Below, piece after piece: positions 49,129 to 56,735 of a stretch of 64,000 nt of DNA (its first letter is position 1; the number at the start of each line of letters is the position of its first letter). The position numbers were made by a program, and so were the translations under genes. The notes under the pieces are model-generated. The model did no database searches. It had not been told where the DNA came from and saw only the letters and a program-made list of their open reading frames with translations. The stretch is taken from contig PAQL01000001.1 of assembly GCA_002709295.1 (NCBI GenBank), forward strand, positions 1 through 64,000, given 5' to 3'. The stretch is from Phycisphaerae bacterium. Lineage in GTDB: Bacteria; Planctomycetota; Phycisphaerae; Phycisphaerales; SM1A02.

Positions 49129-49900
49129 GACGAGACTCCGGTGAGACGGGGGTGAGCGAAGAGCGAGACGATCGATTCACATCGATGCCTGCGATCGACG
49201 TACGGCGGCGGCGCTGTTCCAGCATCGCCTCGGCGGTCAGTCGGCAGATCTCGACGCGCAGGCGGCCTGTCGCCGAGGAGGTGGAGCGAGGGGGCTCCAC
49301 CTCCGGCGACTGGAGCGGGGGATGAACACGGTTCGGTGACGACGCGGAGTCCGGGGCTGGATGACGCTCCTCGCGGGACCGGTGCGTCTTCGAGGCGATC
49401 CGTGCGCTTCGACTGATCTCGACCCGGTCGATCCCGAGGAATCGTTCCACCAACGACCCTCGAACCGGGACCGCATCGTCGAGCTGCGACGGCACATGGA
49501 GCCGACGGGCCTTCGACAGCGGAATCGCAGGGGCATGCGAAGACCGAGGGCCGGGTTCCGATCGTTCCCCGGATCGAGCTTTGGAACGAGTCGGGTCGCG
49601 GCGGTCCGATGACGACTGGCGGTCGATCGCCGTCATGGCTCCCGCAGAGCCCAGCAGGCCGAGCCAGCGAAGCAGATGGACGAGGCTGTCGACCATGGCC
49701 GTCCACCAGCCGCCGCTGTCGCGGTTCGGATTGCGGCTGGGGTTGCGGCTGGGGTTGCGGCTGGGGTTGGAATCGGTATCGGGGTTCCGGTCGAGATCGG
49801 TCCCGTAGGCGAGGGTGACGACCTTGAGGCGGTCGCCCTCCGGCACGAGCCTTCGAACGTAGTCGCCACCGGGGCCGAGTTGAACAAGGGGCATGGTCAT
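48923..49900 (-). CDS. Hypothetical ORF upstream of and overlapping lexA
   Basis: Unrecognised protein, up to 325 residues. The first 110 residues look coding: MPLVQLGPGGDYVRRLVPEGDRLKVV, a charged N-P-S-R repeat region, then a membrane-like segment SLVHLLRWLGLLGSAGAM. The rest is Arg/Ser/Pro-rich with helices. The frame stays open 206 nt into lexA, where it is probably only a frame shadow, so the true C terminus or a frameshift is unclear. Two in-frame ATGs occur (49900 and 49894), and no strong ribosome site is visible. Its position directly upstream of lexA, plus a candidate operator at 49998, suggests DNA-damage control, perhaps a small inhibitor of division (speculative). Confidence 0.45.
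   Translation of the reverse strand: MTMPLVQLGPGGDYVRRLVPEGDRLKVVTLAYGTDLDRNPDTDSNPSRNPSRNPSRNPNRDSGGWWTAMVDSLVHLLRWLGLLGSAGAMTAIDRQSSSDRRDPTRSKARSGERSEPGPRSSHAPAIPLSKARRLHVPSQLDDAVPVRGSLVERFLGIDRVEISRSARIASKTHRSREERHPAPDSASSPNRVHPPLQSPEVEPPRSTSSATGRLRVEICRLTAEAMLEQRRRRTSIAGIDVNRSSRSSLTPVSPESRRESHAQAASSPGLRPVLSSEPRLFPDHAGDRGRTRREQGHGLRARRRAGRKGRPHSRGEQGTLFVGGR
49731..49766. repeat. Three perfect 12-bp tandem repeats
   Basis: TTGCGGCTGGGG repeated three times without mismatch, with partial copies on both sides (GCGGTTCGGA to the left, TTGG to the right). On the minus strand it encodes Asn-Pro-Ser-Arg repeats in the ORF upstream of lexA. Units of 12 keep the frame, so copy number can change without breaking the ORF. 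Confidence 0.9.
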
Positions 49901-49997
49901 GATCGTGTCTCTGGAGCGGTCCGAACGAACATCTGATGATGGGTGCCGTGATGGGGAGGAGGTCTCTCCACCCCTGAACGGTCCCGGTCTGATCATC

Positions 49998-50008
49998 TGT
50001 TCGGAACA
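49998..50008. promoter_or_regulatory. Candidate LexA-type operator
   Basis: TGTTCGGAACA is a perfect inverted repeat with one central base, 98 bp upstream of the ATG of the lexA-upstream ORF. Known LexA boxes in related phyla use half-sites of TGTTC and GAACA, but with 4-nt spacing in those I recall, so the identity is tentative. Confidence 0.3.
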
Positions 50009-50090
50009 TGGTAGGGTCGGGCTCCAGAAAACGTTCGGTATATGTTACCCCGATCAAACTCCGAATCGGCTGATCCTGCCGGTTTCCGAT

Positions 50091-50133
50091 AAAAAAAGAC
50101 ACCGCCTCGCCGGGGGCCGTTCGCGAGACGGTG
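50091..50133 (-). terminator. Intrinsic terminator reading leftward
   Basis: On the minus strand: CACCGTCTCGC, loop GAACGGCCCCCG, GCGAGGCGGTG (11 pairs with one U-G), followed by TCTTTTTTT. This is the only textbook rho-independent terminator seen in the window, yet no minus-strand gene precedes it; it lies in front of the aminotransferase start on the other strand. The strand is assigned from the T-tract. Confidence 0.75.
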
Positions 50134-50259
50134 CCGATGCCCGAACGCCGGGCGATGAAATCACCCTAGACCCGCCTCAGGTCGTCTCCGGATTCGGTGC
50201 CAAAGTCCAGTCATCACCGTGGACTTCCTGTTCTCGATCCGGTTGGTAGGTTTGGCATC

Positions 50260-51528
50260 ATGGCCTTCTCCCCGACATCCCTGGAATCCGACTGGCCCGG
50301 TCCGCCTCTGGAACCGGGGCGGCAGGCTCGCTCCCTGTGGGCCATGGATCCGGAATTGACCTTTCTGAATCACGGCTCCTTCGGCGCCGTGCCCACTCCG
50401 CTCCTGGAACGAGCCGCCTCGTTTCGAACCGCCATCGAGCGGAATCCCGTCGAAGGTGTCTGGCGTGCAGGCATTCCAGGCACCCGCGACGCCGCGATCG
50501 AGGTCGCGGACTTCCTCGGCGCGGACGGAGCGCGGGCCGCCTTCATCTCCAACGCCACCGCGGGCATGAATGCGATGCTTCAGTCGCTCCCCATGGAACC
50601 CGGTGACGAGGTCCTGCATGTGGACCAGGGATACAACGCAGTCTGGCAGACCCTCGTCCAGACCGGCCGCCGGAGAGACATCGTGCCCCGCAAGGTCGAA
50701 CTTCCGCTGCCGGTGCGAACCACCGCGGAGGTCGTGTCCGCCTTCACCGCCGCCTTCACCGATCGAACCCGACTGCTGGTGCTCGATCAGATCACGTCCC
50801 CGACCGCCCTGGTGCTGCCGATCCGCGAGATCATCGATGCCGCCACCGAGGCCGGCATCCGGACCATCGTCGACGGCGCTCACGCCCCGGGCATGATCGA
50901 CCGGGCCGCGGCGGCTGCGGAAGGGGCCGTCGCCTGGACCGGCAACCTCCACAAGTGGCCGTGCGCCCTGCGGGGAGCCGCAGTGATCACCGTCGCCGAA
51001 GGCTTCGAGTCGATCATCAAGCCGCCGGTCATCAGTCATCACCTCGACCAGTCCTTCGCCGCGGAGTTCGACTGGCAGGGGACCCACGATCCGACGCCAT
51101 GGCTGCTGGCTCCCGACGCGATCCGCTTCATGGACCGCTTCGGTGGGTGGGACTCGGTCCGACGACGCAACCACCGGATGACGGTCGACGCCCATGTGAT
51201 GCTCTGCGATCGACTCGGGGTCGAACCCATCTGCCCGCTCGACGGCTCGATGACCGGGTTCATGGCGACCGTCGAACTTCCGGCCTCCCTGCAGCCGGAA
51301 CACGGCGGCCCTCCGCTGAGTTCGAGCAACGCCGTGCCCGGCCCCGATGGGCGACCGACGATCGGCTTGGATCCCGTGCATCGACGCCTGCTCGAGGACC
51401 ACCGCATCGAGGTGCCCGTCGTGACCCACGACCAGAAGCGATTCGTCCGCTTCAGCGTCCACGTCCACAATCATGACGAGGAGTACGAACGGCTTGCCGA
51501 CGCGATCCTCGAGATCGCTTCCGCCTGA
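50260..51528 (+). CDS. Class V aminotransferase-like PLP enzyme
   Basis: PLP-dependent enzyme of the class V group, closest in feel to isopenicillin-N-epimerase-like proteins, 422 residues. It has ELTFLNHGSFGAVP (residues about 30-45), VWRAGIPGTRDAAIEV, FISNATAGMNA, TIVDGAHAPGMID (the Asp that contacts the pyridine N), and the Schiff-base lysine in WTGNLHKWPCALRG. The start at 50260 follows TAGGT at about 10 nt; the track ORF starts 21 codons earlier in non-coding sequence. Substrate unknown: racemisation, desulfuration or transamination are all possible. Its stop is 8 bp from the convergent glycosyltransferase. Confidence 0.82.
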   Translation: MAFSPTSLESDWPGPPLEPGRQARSLWAMDPELTFLNHGSFGAVPTPLLERAASFRTAIERNPVEGVWRAGIPGTRDAAIEVADFLGADGARAAFISNATAGMNAMLQSLPMEPGDEVLHVDQGYNAVWQTLVQTGRRRDIVPRKVELPLPVRTTAEVVSAFTAAFTDRTRLLVLDQITSPTALVLPIREIIDAATEAGIRTIVDGAHAPGMIDRAAAAAEGAVAWTGNLHKWPCALRGAAVITVAEGFESIIKPPVISHHLDQSFAAEFDWQGTHDPTPWLLAPDAIRFMDRFGGWDSVRRRNHRMTVDAHVMLCDRLGVEPICPLDGSMTGFMATVELPASLQPEHGGPPLSSSNAVPGPDGRPTIGLDPVHRRLLEDHRIEVPVVTHDQKRFVRFSVHVHNHDEEYERLADAILEIASA

Positions 51529-51537
51529 GTCCGGCGG

Positions 51538-52353
51538 TCAAGCGGAAAGGGTGGAGAGGCCCGCCCTCGCCACCGTGCGGCCGGAGTCCCGAAGCTCCTC
51601 GAGTCTCGCTCGATTCTCGCCTTCCAGGGATCGATCCTGCTCGTCGTGCCAGAGATGGAGCACCGCCGCGGCGGGCGTCGCTCCACGAATCACCACTCCG
51701 GAGGACCGGAGACGGATCGCCAGATCCGAATCCTCGTATCCCCACCCCTTGAACGCATGGTCGAAACCGTCGATCGCCTCGAAATCGCTCCGATGGACCG
51801 AGGCGTTGCAGGTGCGGAACGACTTCCAGGACAGTCGGCGGCCCAGCCACGGGACCGGCGTTCCAGCCAGCAGCGGCAGTCGATTCACCCGACCGCGTCG
51901 CCACCAGGAGAACCAGCGGGCATGCGTGAATCCGCCGAGGGCTTCGCCACCCTCGAGGGCCTCCCGGGTGGCATTCTCTTGGAGCAGGCACCGGCTGCCT
52001 CGCAACGCCACTCCCGGACGGCATCGGCGATGGGCCCTCACGAAACCGGGCCGGGGCACGCAGTCGCCATCGAGCATCACCAGGATCGATCCTTCGGCCA
52101 TCGAGGCCGCCAGATTCCGGCACCGGGCGGCCCGGAAACCGTCGTCCTCCTGCCATGCGTGCTTCAAGCGTCCGGCCAGGGCTCCACGACCCGCCGCCTG
52201 CTCGACCAGCTCGCGGGTGACGGCCCCGGAACCGTCGTCGGCGACGACGACCTCGAAGTCGTCATCGTCCTGGGCGCCAAGACCGGCGAGCACCGCTTCG
52301 AGGGCCTCCGGCCACTCGTAGGTGGTCACGATCACCGAGAGAGACGACGGCAT
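51538..52353 (-). CDS. Family 2 glycosyltransferase
   Basis: GT-A fold glycosyltransferase, 271 residues. It has LSVIVTTYEWPEALEAVL, VVVADDGSGAVTRELV, and the DXD-like MLDGDCVPRPGF, then TCNASVHRSDFEAIDGFDHAFKGWGYEDSDLAIRL, the acceptor domain and conserved catalytic Asp region (ED). The Met at 52353 overlaps the preceding gene by one nt (TGATG). It forms an operon with the WaaE-like transferase. It is likely to work on cell-envelope or exopolysaccharide; the donor sugar cannot be read from sequence. Confidence 0.82.
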   Translation of the reverse strand: MPSSLSVIVTTYEWPEALEAVLAGLGAQDDDDFEVVVADDGSGAVTRELVEQAAGRGALAGRLKHAWQEDDGFRAARCRNLAASMAEGSILVMLDGDCVPRPGFVRAHRRCRPGVALRGSRCLLQENATREALEGGEALGGFTHARWFSWWRRGRVNRLPLLAGTPVPWLGRRLSWKSFRTCNASVHRSDFEAIDGFDHAFKGWGYEDSDLAIRLRSSGVVIRGATPAAAVLHLWHDEQDRSLEGENRARLEELRDSGRTVARAGLSTLSA

Positions 52354-53231
52354 CAGTCGCGGGTCGCCGGGACGTCGGTTCCGCCCGTGGACCCGTCTCC
52401 GCGGTGAAGCGGGGGACTGTCGGGAGGGCGATCGTCCAGTCTCGAGGCGCACGCCTTGGCGTGCTTGTAGAACGCGCCCTCGCCGGCTCCGAAGGAGATC
52501 ACGAAGCCCGCCCAGCCGTCGAGGATTCCCAGCTTGAAGATGTAATGCTTGTTGAACTCGTTCAAGCCGCAGAGGAACGCCCAGAGCATCGACTTCCCAC
52601 CGCCTCGGGCCAGCACCTTCTCGGCTCCGAGGGTCGAGTACCGGTTCGCCTTGTGCTGCACCTCGCCGAGGTCCCGGAAGGGGACCTGCCAGATGTCGGC
52701 GGGCAGGACATCGACCTCCGCCCCGTCGGCGGCGATCCAGCCTTCATGAACTGGCAGCTGGTCGTAGTGCATCCGGCCGTTGCGGAAGAGCTGGGGCTGA
52801 CGGAAGTTCGGATACCACCCGCAGTGCCTGATCCATCGACCCATGAACCAGTTGCGACGCGGCACCTTCCAGATGTCCGCGGAATCCGGATCCTCGGTCA
52901 CCTTCAGGATCGCATCCCTGGCCTCCGGCGTGCAGCGTTCGTCGGAGTCGAGCGAGAAGATCCAGTCTCCGCGACATTCCGCGATCGCACTGTTGCGCAG
53001 CTTTCCGAAGCCGTCGAAGTCGATCTGCACGACCCGGGCACCGAGACGTTCCGCGATCTCGATGGTGCCGTCGGTCGAATGGCTGTCGGCGAGGATCACC
53101 TCGTCCGCCCAGAGCACGCTGGAGATCGCGGCCTCGATCTTCTCCGCCTCGTTGTAGGCGATGACGTAGGCGGTGATCGAGGGCTTGCCGTCCTCGCGGA
53201 CCAGCCGGTCTTCGGGAGATGGGGTCGACAT
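52353..53231 (-). CDS. WaaE/KdtX-like family 2 glycosyltransferase
   Basis: A 292-residue GT2 enzyme similar to WaaE/KdtX, which adds beta-1,4-glucose to the LPS core. It contains ITAYVIAYNEAEKIEAAI, SVLWADEVILADSHSTDGT, GFGKLRNSAIAECRGDWIFSLDSDERC (with the DSD metal motif at about 98), and RRNWFMGRWIRHCGWYPNFRQPQLF, which is typical of this subgroup. C-terminal helix GGGKSMLWAFLCGLNEF. Overlaps the next gene by 1 nt (TGATG) and follows a HEAT protein gene by 32 bp. It supports a lipopolysaccharide-bearing envelope (inference). Confidence 0.85.
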   Translation of the reverse strand: MSTPSPEDRLVREDGKPSITAYVIAYNEAEKIEAAISSVLWADEVILADSHSTDGTIEIAERLGARVVQIDFDGFGKLRNSAIAECRGDWIFSLDSDERCTPEARDAILKVTEDPDSADIWKVPRRNWFMGRWIRHCGWYPNFRQPQLFRNGRMHYDQLPVHEGWIAADGAEVDVLPADIWQVPFRDLGEVQHKANRYSTLGAEKVLARGGGKSMLWAFLCGLNEFNKHYIFKLGILDGWAGFVISFGAGEGAFYKHAKACASRLDDRPPDSPPLHRGDGSTGGTDVPATRD

Positions 53232-53263
53232 GGTCGGGGCAGGATAGCCGAAGGCCCGGACGT

Positions 53264-54337
53264 TCAGTCCAGGCGGTCCTCCGCCTCGGCCTCGCGCCTT
53301 CGCCGCTCGATCTCCGCGAAGTCGCGGGCATCCAGCTCGTCGATCCTCTCCTGGTGCTTCGCCCGGGCCATCGGGAGATAGACCCGGTTGTACCAGTCAC
53401 GCCATCGAACCAGGCTCCAGCCGTTTCTGGAGGTGTCCTCGCCGACCGCCTCGGTGGTCATGTCGACCAGCACCTGGTGGACCACGGTTCGGTGGACGAC
53501 CGCCACCGCATCGGAGACGCGGAAGACGAATCCCTCGGTGAGGACCCCGGGCACCGGACGGAAGGCGCCCGATCCGTCTCCGGTCACCGGAATGAGGTTC
53601 GCGACGTACGAGCGCTGGGTCCCGATCGCGATCCAGGCGAGGTCGCCCTCGCGACGCACCGTGTCCGCGGAGTACTGCGTGGCGATGAGGTGGGGGATCG
53701 CGACCCTGGCATCAAGGGCTCCGGCCAGGGTCCCCGCCCGCTCTACCACCGCATGCTCGGAGGCCGCGAAGGCGGACTGCATCACCGCGAGGGTGGATGG
53801 AGTGGCCGGTCGGACCAGCGCCTCGGTGGCGGCCCGTCGCCAGTCGTCCCGTTCGTGGTGCACCGCCGTCCAGGCCAGGGCCGCCTGGCCACGTTCGCCC
53901 TGGAGCGAAAGATGATCGATCACGGCCCTTCGAACGTCGTCTCGGTCGGCGGCGAAGACCACCGGCATCGCGAAGAGATGCCCGGCATCCTCGTATCGAC
54001 GAAGCTCCGCGATCCCTTCGGTCCGTCGCTCCGCCCCCCGCGTCGGGCCGAAACATCGTCGTCGCAGGTCCTGAAGCGTTTCTCGATACGGACCATCCTC
54101 CGAGGCCTTCACATCCGTCGCGATCGCCTGGGAGAGGGCGGAATCGACCATGCCCGGCAGCGGGCCCCGGTCGGGGATGGGCTCCGGAGGCCTCACCATG
54201 TCCGGATCGAACACACCGCCGTCCTGCATCCCCGATGCATGGGAGGACATCGGGAGCGACGCGGCGAGGAGCATCCCCAGCGTCACGCCCACCACCGACC
54301 GCTTCAGCCGGTTCGAGGATGTGGAAGGGGGCGCCAT
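53264..54337 (-). CDS. Exported HEAT-repeat-like protein
   Basis: A 357-residue protein with an N-terminal signal sequence (SVVGVTLGMLLAASLPMSSHASG). Residues 100-230 are helical repeats of the HEAT/Armadillo kind (GIAELRRYEDAGHLFAMPVVFAADRDDVRRAVIDHL, QAALAWTAVHHERDDWRRAATEAL, LDARVAIPHLIATQYSADTV). A charged, coiled-coil-like C terminus (RIDELDARDFAEIERRRREAEAED) ends it. It may be a periplasmic scaffold. It lies 32 bp upstream of the glycosyltransferase genes and may be cotranscribed. No enzymatic motif seen. Confidence 0.7.
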   Translation of the reverse strand: MAPPSTSSNRLKRSVVGVTLGMLLAASLPMSSHASGMQDGGVFDPDMVRPPEPIPDRGPLPGMVDSALSQAIATDVKASEDGPYRETLQDLRRRCFGPTRGAERRTEGIAELRRYEDAGHLFAMPVVFAADRDDVRRAVIDHLSLQGERGQAALAWTAVHHERDDWRRAATEALVRPATPSTLAVMQSAFAASEHAVVERAGTLAGALDARVAIPHLIATQYSADTVRREGDLAWIAIGTQRSYVANLIPVTGDGSGAFRPVPGVLTEGFVFRVSDAVAVVHRTVVHQVLVDMTTEAVGEDTSRNGWSLVRWRDWYNRVYLPMARAKHQERIDELDARDFAEIERRRREAEAEDRLD

Positions 54338-54451
54338 GAGGCCATGGTATACGCCCTTCGAACGAATCCAGATCCAATCCAGGGATCGATGCGACTCGTG
54401 GTTCCGCCGCTTCCCAGCGGGTCCCGGCGGGGCGACGCCGGCGGCAACCGG

Positions 54452-55234
54452 CTAGTCACCGATCGCGACGATGGTCGGGAGCACTTCAGTGGAACGCTTG
54501 ATCCGGTCGATCGCCCGTCCGGCGACCGCCAGATCGGGATAGGTGCCGACCTGGACCTTGTACAGACCGGACTGTTCCACCAGCTCGGGCATGCCCAGAC
54601 CGGCGGCACGACTGGCCGGGAAGACCCGACGCACGCACTTCTCCGCGTTCTCGCGACTGGAGAAGGCCCCGAACTGGATGGTGAACCCCGCCACCCTTCC
54701 CGAGGCGAGCTCCTCGCCTCCGAGCCGACGGGCCCGCGCGAGACAGCGGCTGGCATCGGCCTCGAGGCCAAGGGACTTGTAGGCGTCGGCGGCCCTCACA
54801 AGGGCCGCCCCGGCGACCGAACCCTCCAGGAGGGCGCCGCCTCGCTCGAAGCTCGCTGCCGCCTCCCGGGTGCGCCCCAGTGCGGTCTGGACCGTGCCGG
54901 CCTGGACCAGGCCCCGTCCCCGGATCTCCGGATCGTCGCTTCGCTCGGCCTCCCTCAGAAGCTCGAGGGCCGTCGAATAGCTGCCCTGGCGATAGGCCGC
55001 GATGCCCCCGATGTAGGCGGCTTCCGCCTTCATGGACCGCGGTCCGCGGGACACGATCCGCTCCGCATCCGCGAGGGCGGTGCGGTCGTCACCCCGTTCC
55101 AGGGCCATCAGGGCGGCATCCCGATCCCGTGCCCAGGAGTCGTCGCAGCCCGCGAGCGGGGCGGGGAGACCACAGCACGAGACCAGAACCGTGATTCGCA
55201 CGAGCATCGAACCGGGGTTTCGCAGCATGTTCAT
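54452..55234 (-). CDS. TPR/SPOR-domain lipoprotein
   Basis: A 260-residue lipoprotein: signal peptide and lipobox LPAPLAGC (about 23-30), then TPR-like helical repeats (AALMALERGDDRTALADAERIV, IAAYRQGSYSTALELLREAERS, TVQTALGRTREAAASFERGGALL) at residues 40-155, and a C-terminal SPOR domain (FTIQFGAFSSRENAEKCVRRV, LYKVQVGTYPDLAVAGRAIDRIKR, about 185-258). SPOR domains bind denuded peptidoglycan glycans, pointing to division or envelope assembly. The start at 55234 is only 25 bp from the divergent acyl-CoA synthetase start. Confidence 0.8.
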   Translation of the reverse strand: MNMLRNPGSMLVRITVLVSCCGLPAPLAGCDDSWARDRDAALMALERGDDRTALADAERIVSRGPRSMKAEAAYIGGIAAYRQGSYSTALELLREAERSDDPEIRGRGLVQAGTVQTALGRTREAAASFERGGALLEGSVAGAALVRAADAYKSLGLEADASRCLARARRLGGEELASGRVAGFTIQFGAFSSRENAEKCVRRVFPASRAAGLGMPELVEQSGLYKVQVGTYPDLAVAGRAIDRIKRSTEVLPTIVAIGD

Positions 55235-55259
55235 GTGGACAGTATCGTCCGAGTCAACC

Positions 55260-56732
55260 ATGGACCTTCACGATCGAATCATCCGTCGCCTTCGCCGCAA
55301 CCCCTTCCGGAAGATCATCGTCGATGACTTCAAGCAGTGGCGAAGCCTCACGCTCCGCTATCTGGCCAGCCACATCGCCGGGGCGATCCAGCAGACCTCG
55401 GACCGGCCGCGGGTGGGAGTCATGCTCCCGACCTCGGGCCTGTTTCCCGCCGCGATGCTCGCGGGCTGGCGACTCGGGCGGACGATGATCCCGCTCAACT
55501 ACCTGCTCTCCAGCGAGGACCTCGCCTTCGTCATCGAGGACGCCGAACTGGACACCGTCATCACGGTGGGGCCGATGCTGGACTTCACCGGCCCGCTCCC
55601 CGACGGCATCAAGACCATCCGTCTCGACCAGATGAAGATCGGCGGACTCCCGCCACGCACTCCGCGACGGCCGATGGCCCCCGACGACACCGCGGTGATC
55701 CTCTACACCTCCGGTACCTCGGGACGCCCCAAGGGCGTGATCCTCACCGACGCCAATCTCCAGGCGAACATCGACCAGGTCGTGGAGTTCGTGAAGTTCA
55801 CCCGCGAGGATCTGATGCTGGGCGTGCTGCCTCAGTTCCACACCTTCGGGCTGACCGCCCTCACCCTGGTCCCGCTGAGCCTCGGCTGCCGGGTTGTCTA
55901 CACCGCGAAGTTCATGCCGAAGCGGATCCTCGATCTCGCCCGCGAACATCACCCCACCGTGTTCATCGGCATCCCGTCGATGTACAACGCCCTCCGCCTG
56001 GCCAAATCCGCCCGGGCCGACGACTTCTCGAAGCTGAAGTTCGCGGTCGCCGGTGGCGAACCGCTCCCCGACGCGGTGAGCGACGGTTTCCACGAGACCT
56101 TCGGGGTCCGGATCTGCGAGGGCTACGGCATGACCGAGACCGCACCGGTCGCCAACGTCTGCCTTCCCGACGAATACCGCCCTCACTCCGTCGGCCGGAT
56201 CGTCCACCGCATGGAGCAGCGGATCGTTGCCGAGGACGGTTCGATCTGTCCGCCGGGGGTGGATGGCGAGGTCCGGATGCGGGGACCGAACGTGACCCCG
56301 GGATACTTCAAGCGTCCCGAGGAGACCGCCGCCGCGTTCGACGCCGACGGATTCCTCCGAACCGGAGACATGGGACGGATGGACGAGGACGGGTTCCTCT
56401 CGATCACCGGCCGCATCAAGGAGATGCTGATCATCGGTGGCGAGAACGTCTTTCCCCGCGAGATCGAGGAGGTCCTCGACCGGCACCCCGGCGTCAAGGC
56501 CTCCGCGGTCATCGGGCAGCCGGACGAGAGCCGTGGGGAGGTCCCGCTCGCCTTCGTCGAGATGGTGGAGGATGCGACCTTCGATGCCACCGAGCTTCGA
56601 TCCCACTGCCGCGAGACCCTCGCCCAGTACAAGGTGCCGCGCGAGATCCGGCTGATCGACGAGATGCCGCGGAACCCGACCGGGAAGATCATGCGACGCG
56701 CCCTGAGCGTCGACACCGCCGCCCCGGCCTGA
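55260..56732 (+). CDS. AMP-forming acyl-CoA synthetase/ligase
   Basis: ANL-superfamily adenylating enzyme (fatty acid or related acid + ATP + CoA to acyl-CoA), 490 residues. Motifs: AVILYTSGTSGRPKGVILTDANL (P-loop, about 142-165), GYGMTETAPVANV, LRTGDMGRMDEDGFLSITGR, then IKEMLIIGGENVFPREIEEVL and the C-terminal PTGKIMRRAL lysine region. The ATG at 55260 was chosen because MDLHDRIIRRLRR begins the domain; the track ORF has 76 extra codons. It lacks any membrane segment. It converges on a cysteine-rich protein gene with 3 bp between stops. Confidence 0.88.
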   Translation: MDLHDRIIRRLRRNPFRKIIVDDFKQWRSLTLRYLASHIAGAIQQTSDRPRVGVMLPTSGLFPAAMLAGWRLGRTMIPLNYLLSSEDLAFVIEDAELDTVITVGPMLDFTGPLPDGIKTIRLDQMKIGGLPPRTPRRPMAPDDTAVILYTSGTSGRPKGVILTDANLQANIDQVVEFVKFTREDLMLGVLPQFHTFGLTALTLVPLSLGCRVVYTAKFMPKRILDLAREHHPTVFIGIPSMYNALRLAKSARADDFSKLKFAVAGGEPLPDAVSDGFHETFGVRICEGYGMTETAPVANVCLPDEYRPHSVGRIVHRMEQRIVAEDGSICPPGVDGEVRMRGPNVTPGYFKRPEETAAAFDADGFLRTGDMGRMDEDGFLSITGRIKEMLIIGGENVFPREIEEVLDRHPGVKASAVIGQPDESRGEVPLAFVEMVEDATFDATELRSHCRETLAQYKVPREIRLIDEMPRNPTGKIMRRALSVDTAAPA

Positions 56733-56735
56733 TTC

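Larger units (their letters stand above)
49901..50259 (-). other. Non-coding region between the lexA-upstream ORF and the aminotransferase
   Basis: A 359-base AT-richer stretch that contains a possible LexA-type inverted repeat (49998-50008), a second GAAAACGTTCGG near 50028-50039, and a leftward intrinsic terminator (50091-50133). No gene is supported. Confidence 0.5.

Noticed and set aside
49731-49766. CRISPR-like repeat
   Set aside because: Contiguous 12-bp tandem units without spacers; it is an in-frame minisatellite.
50161-51474. 437-aa minus ORF opposite the aminotransferase
   Set aside because: Antisense shadow; motifs such as the PLP-lysine lie on the plus strand.
53219-55327. 702-aa + strand ORF
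   Set aside because: Antisense to the HEAT and SPOR genes, with no start signal.
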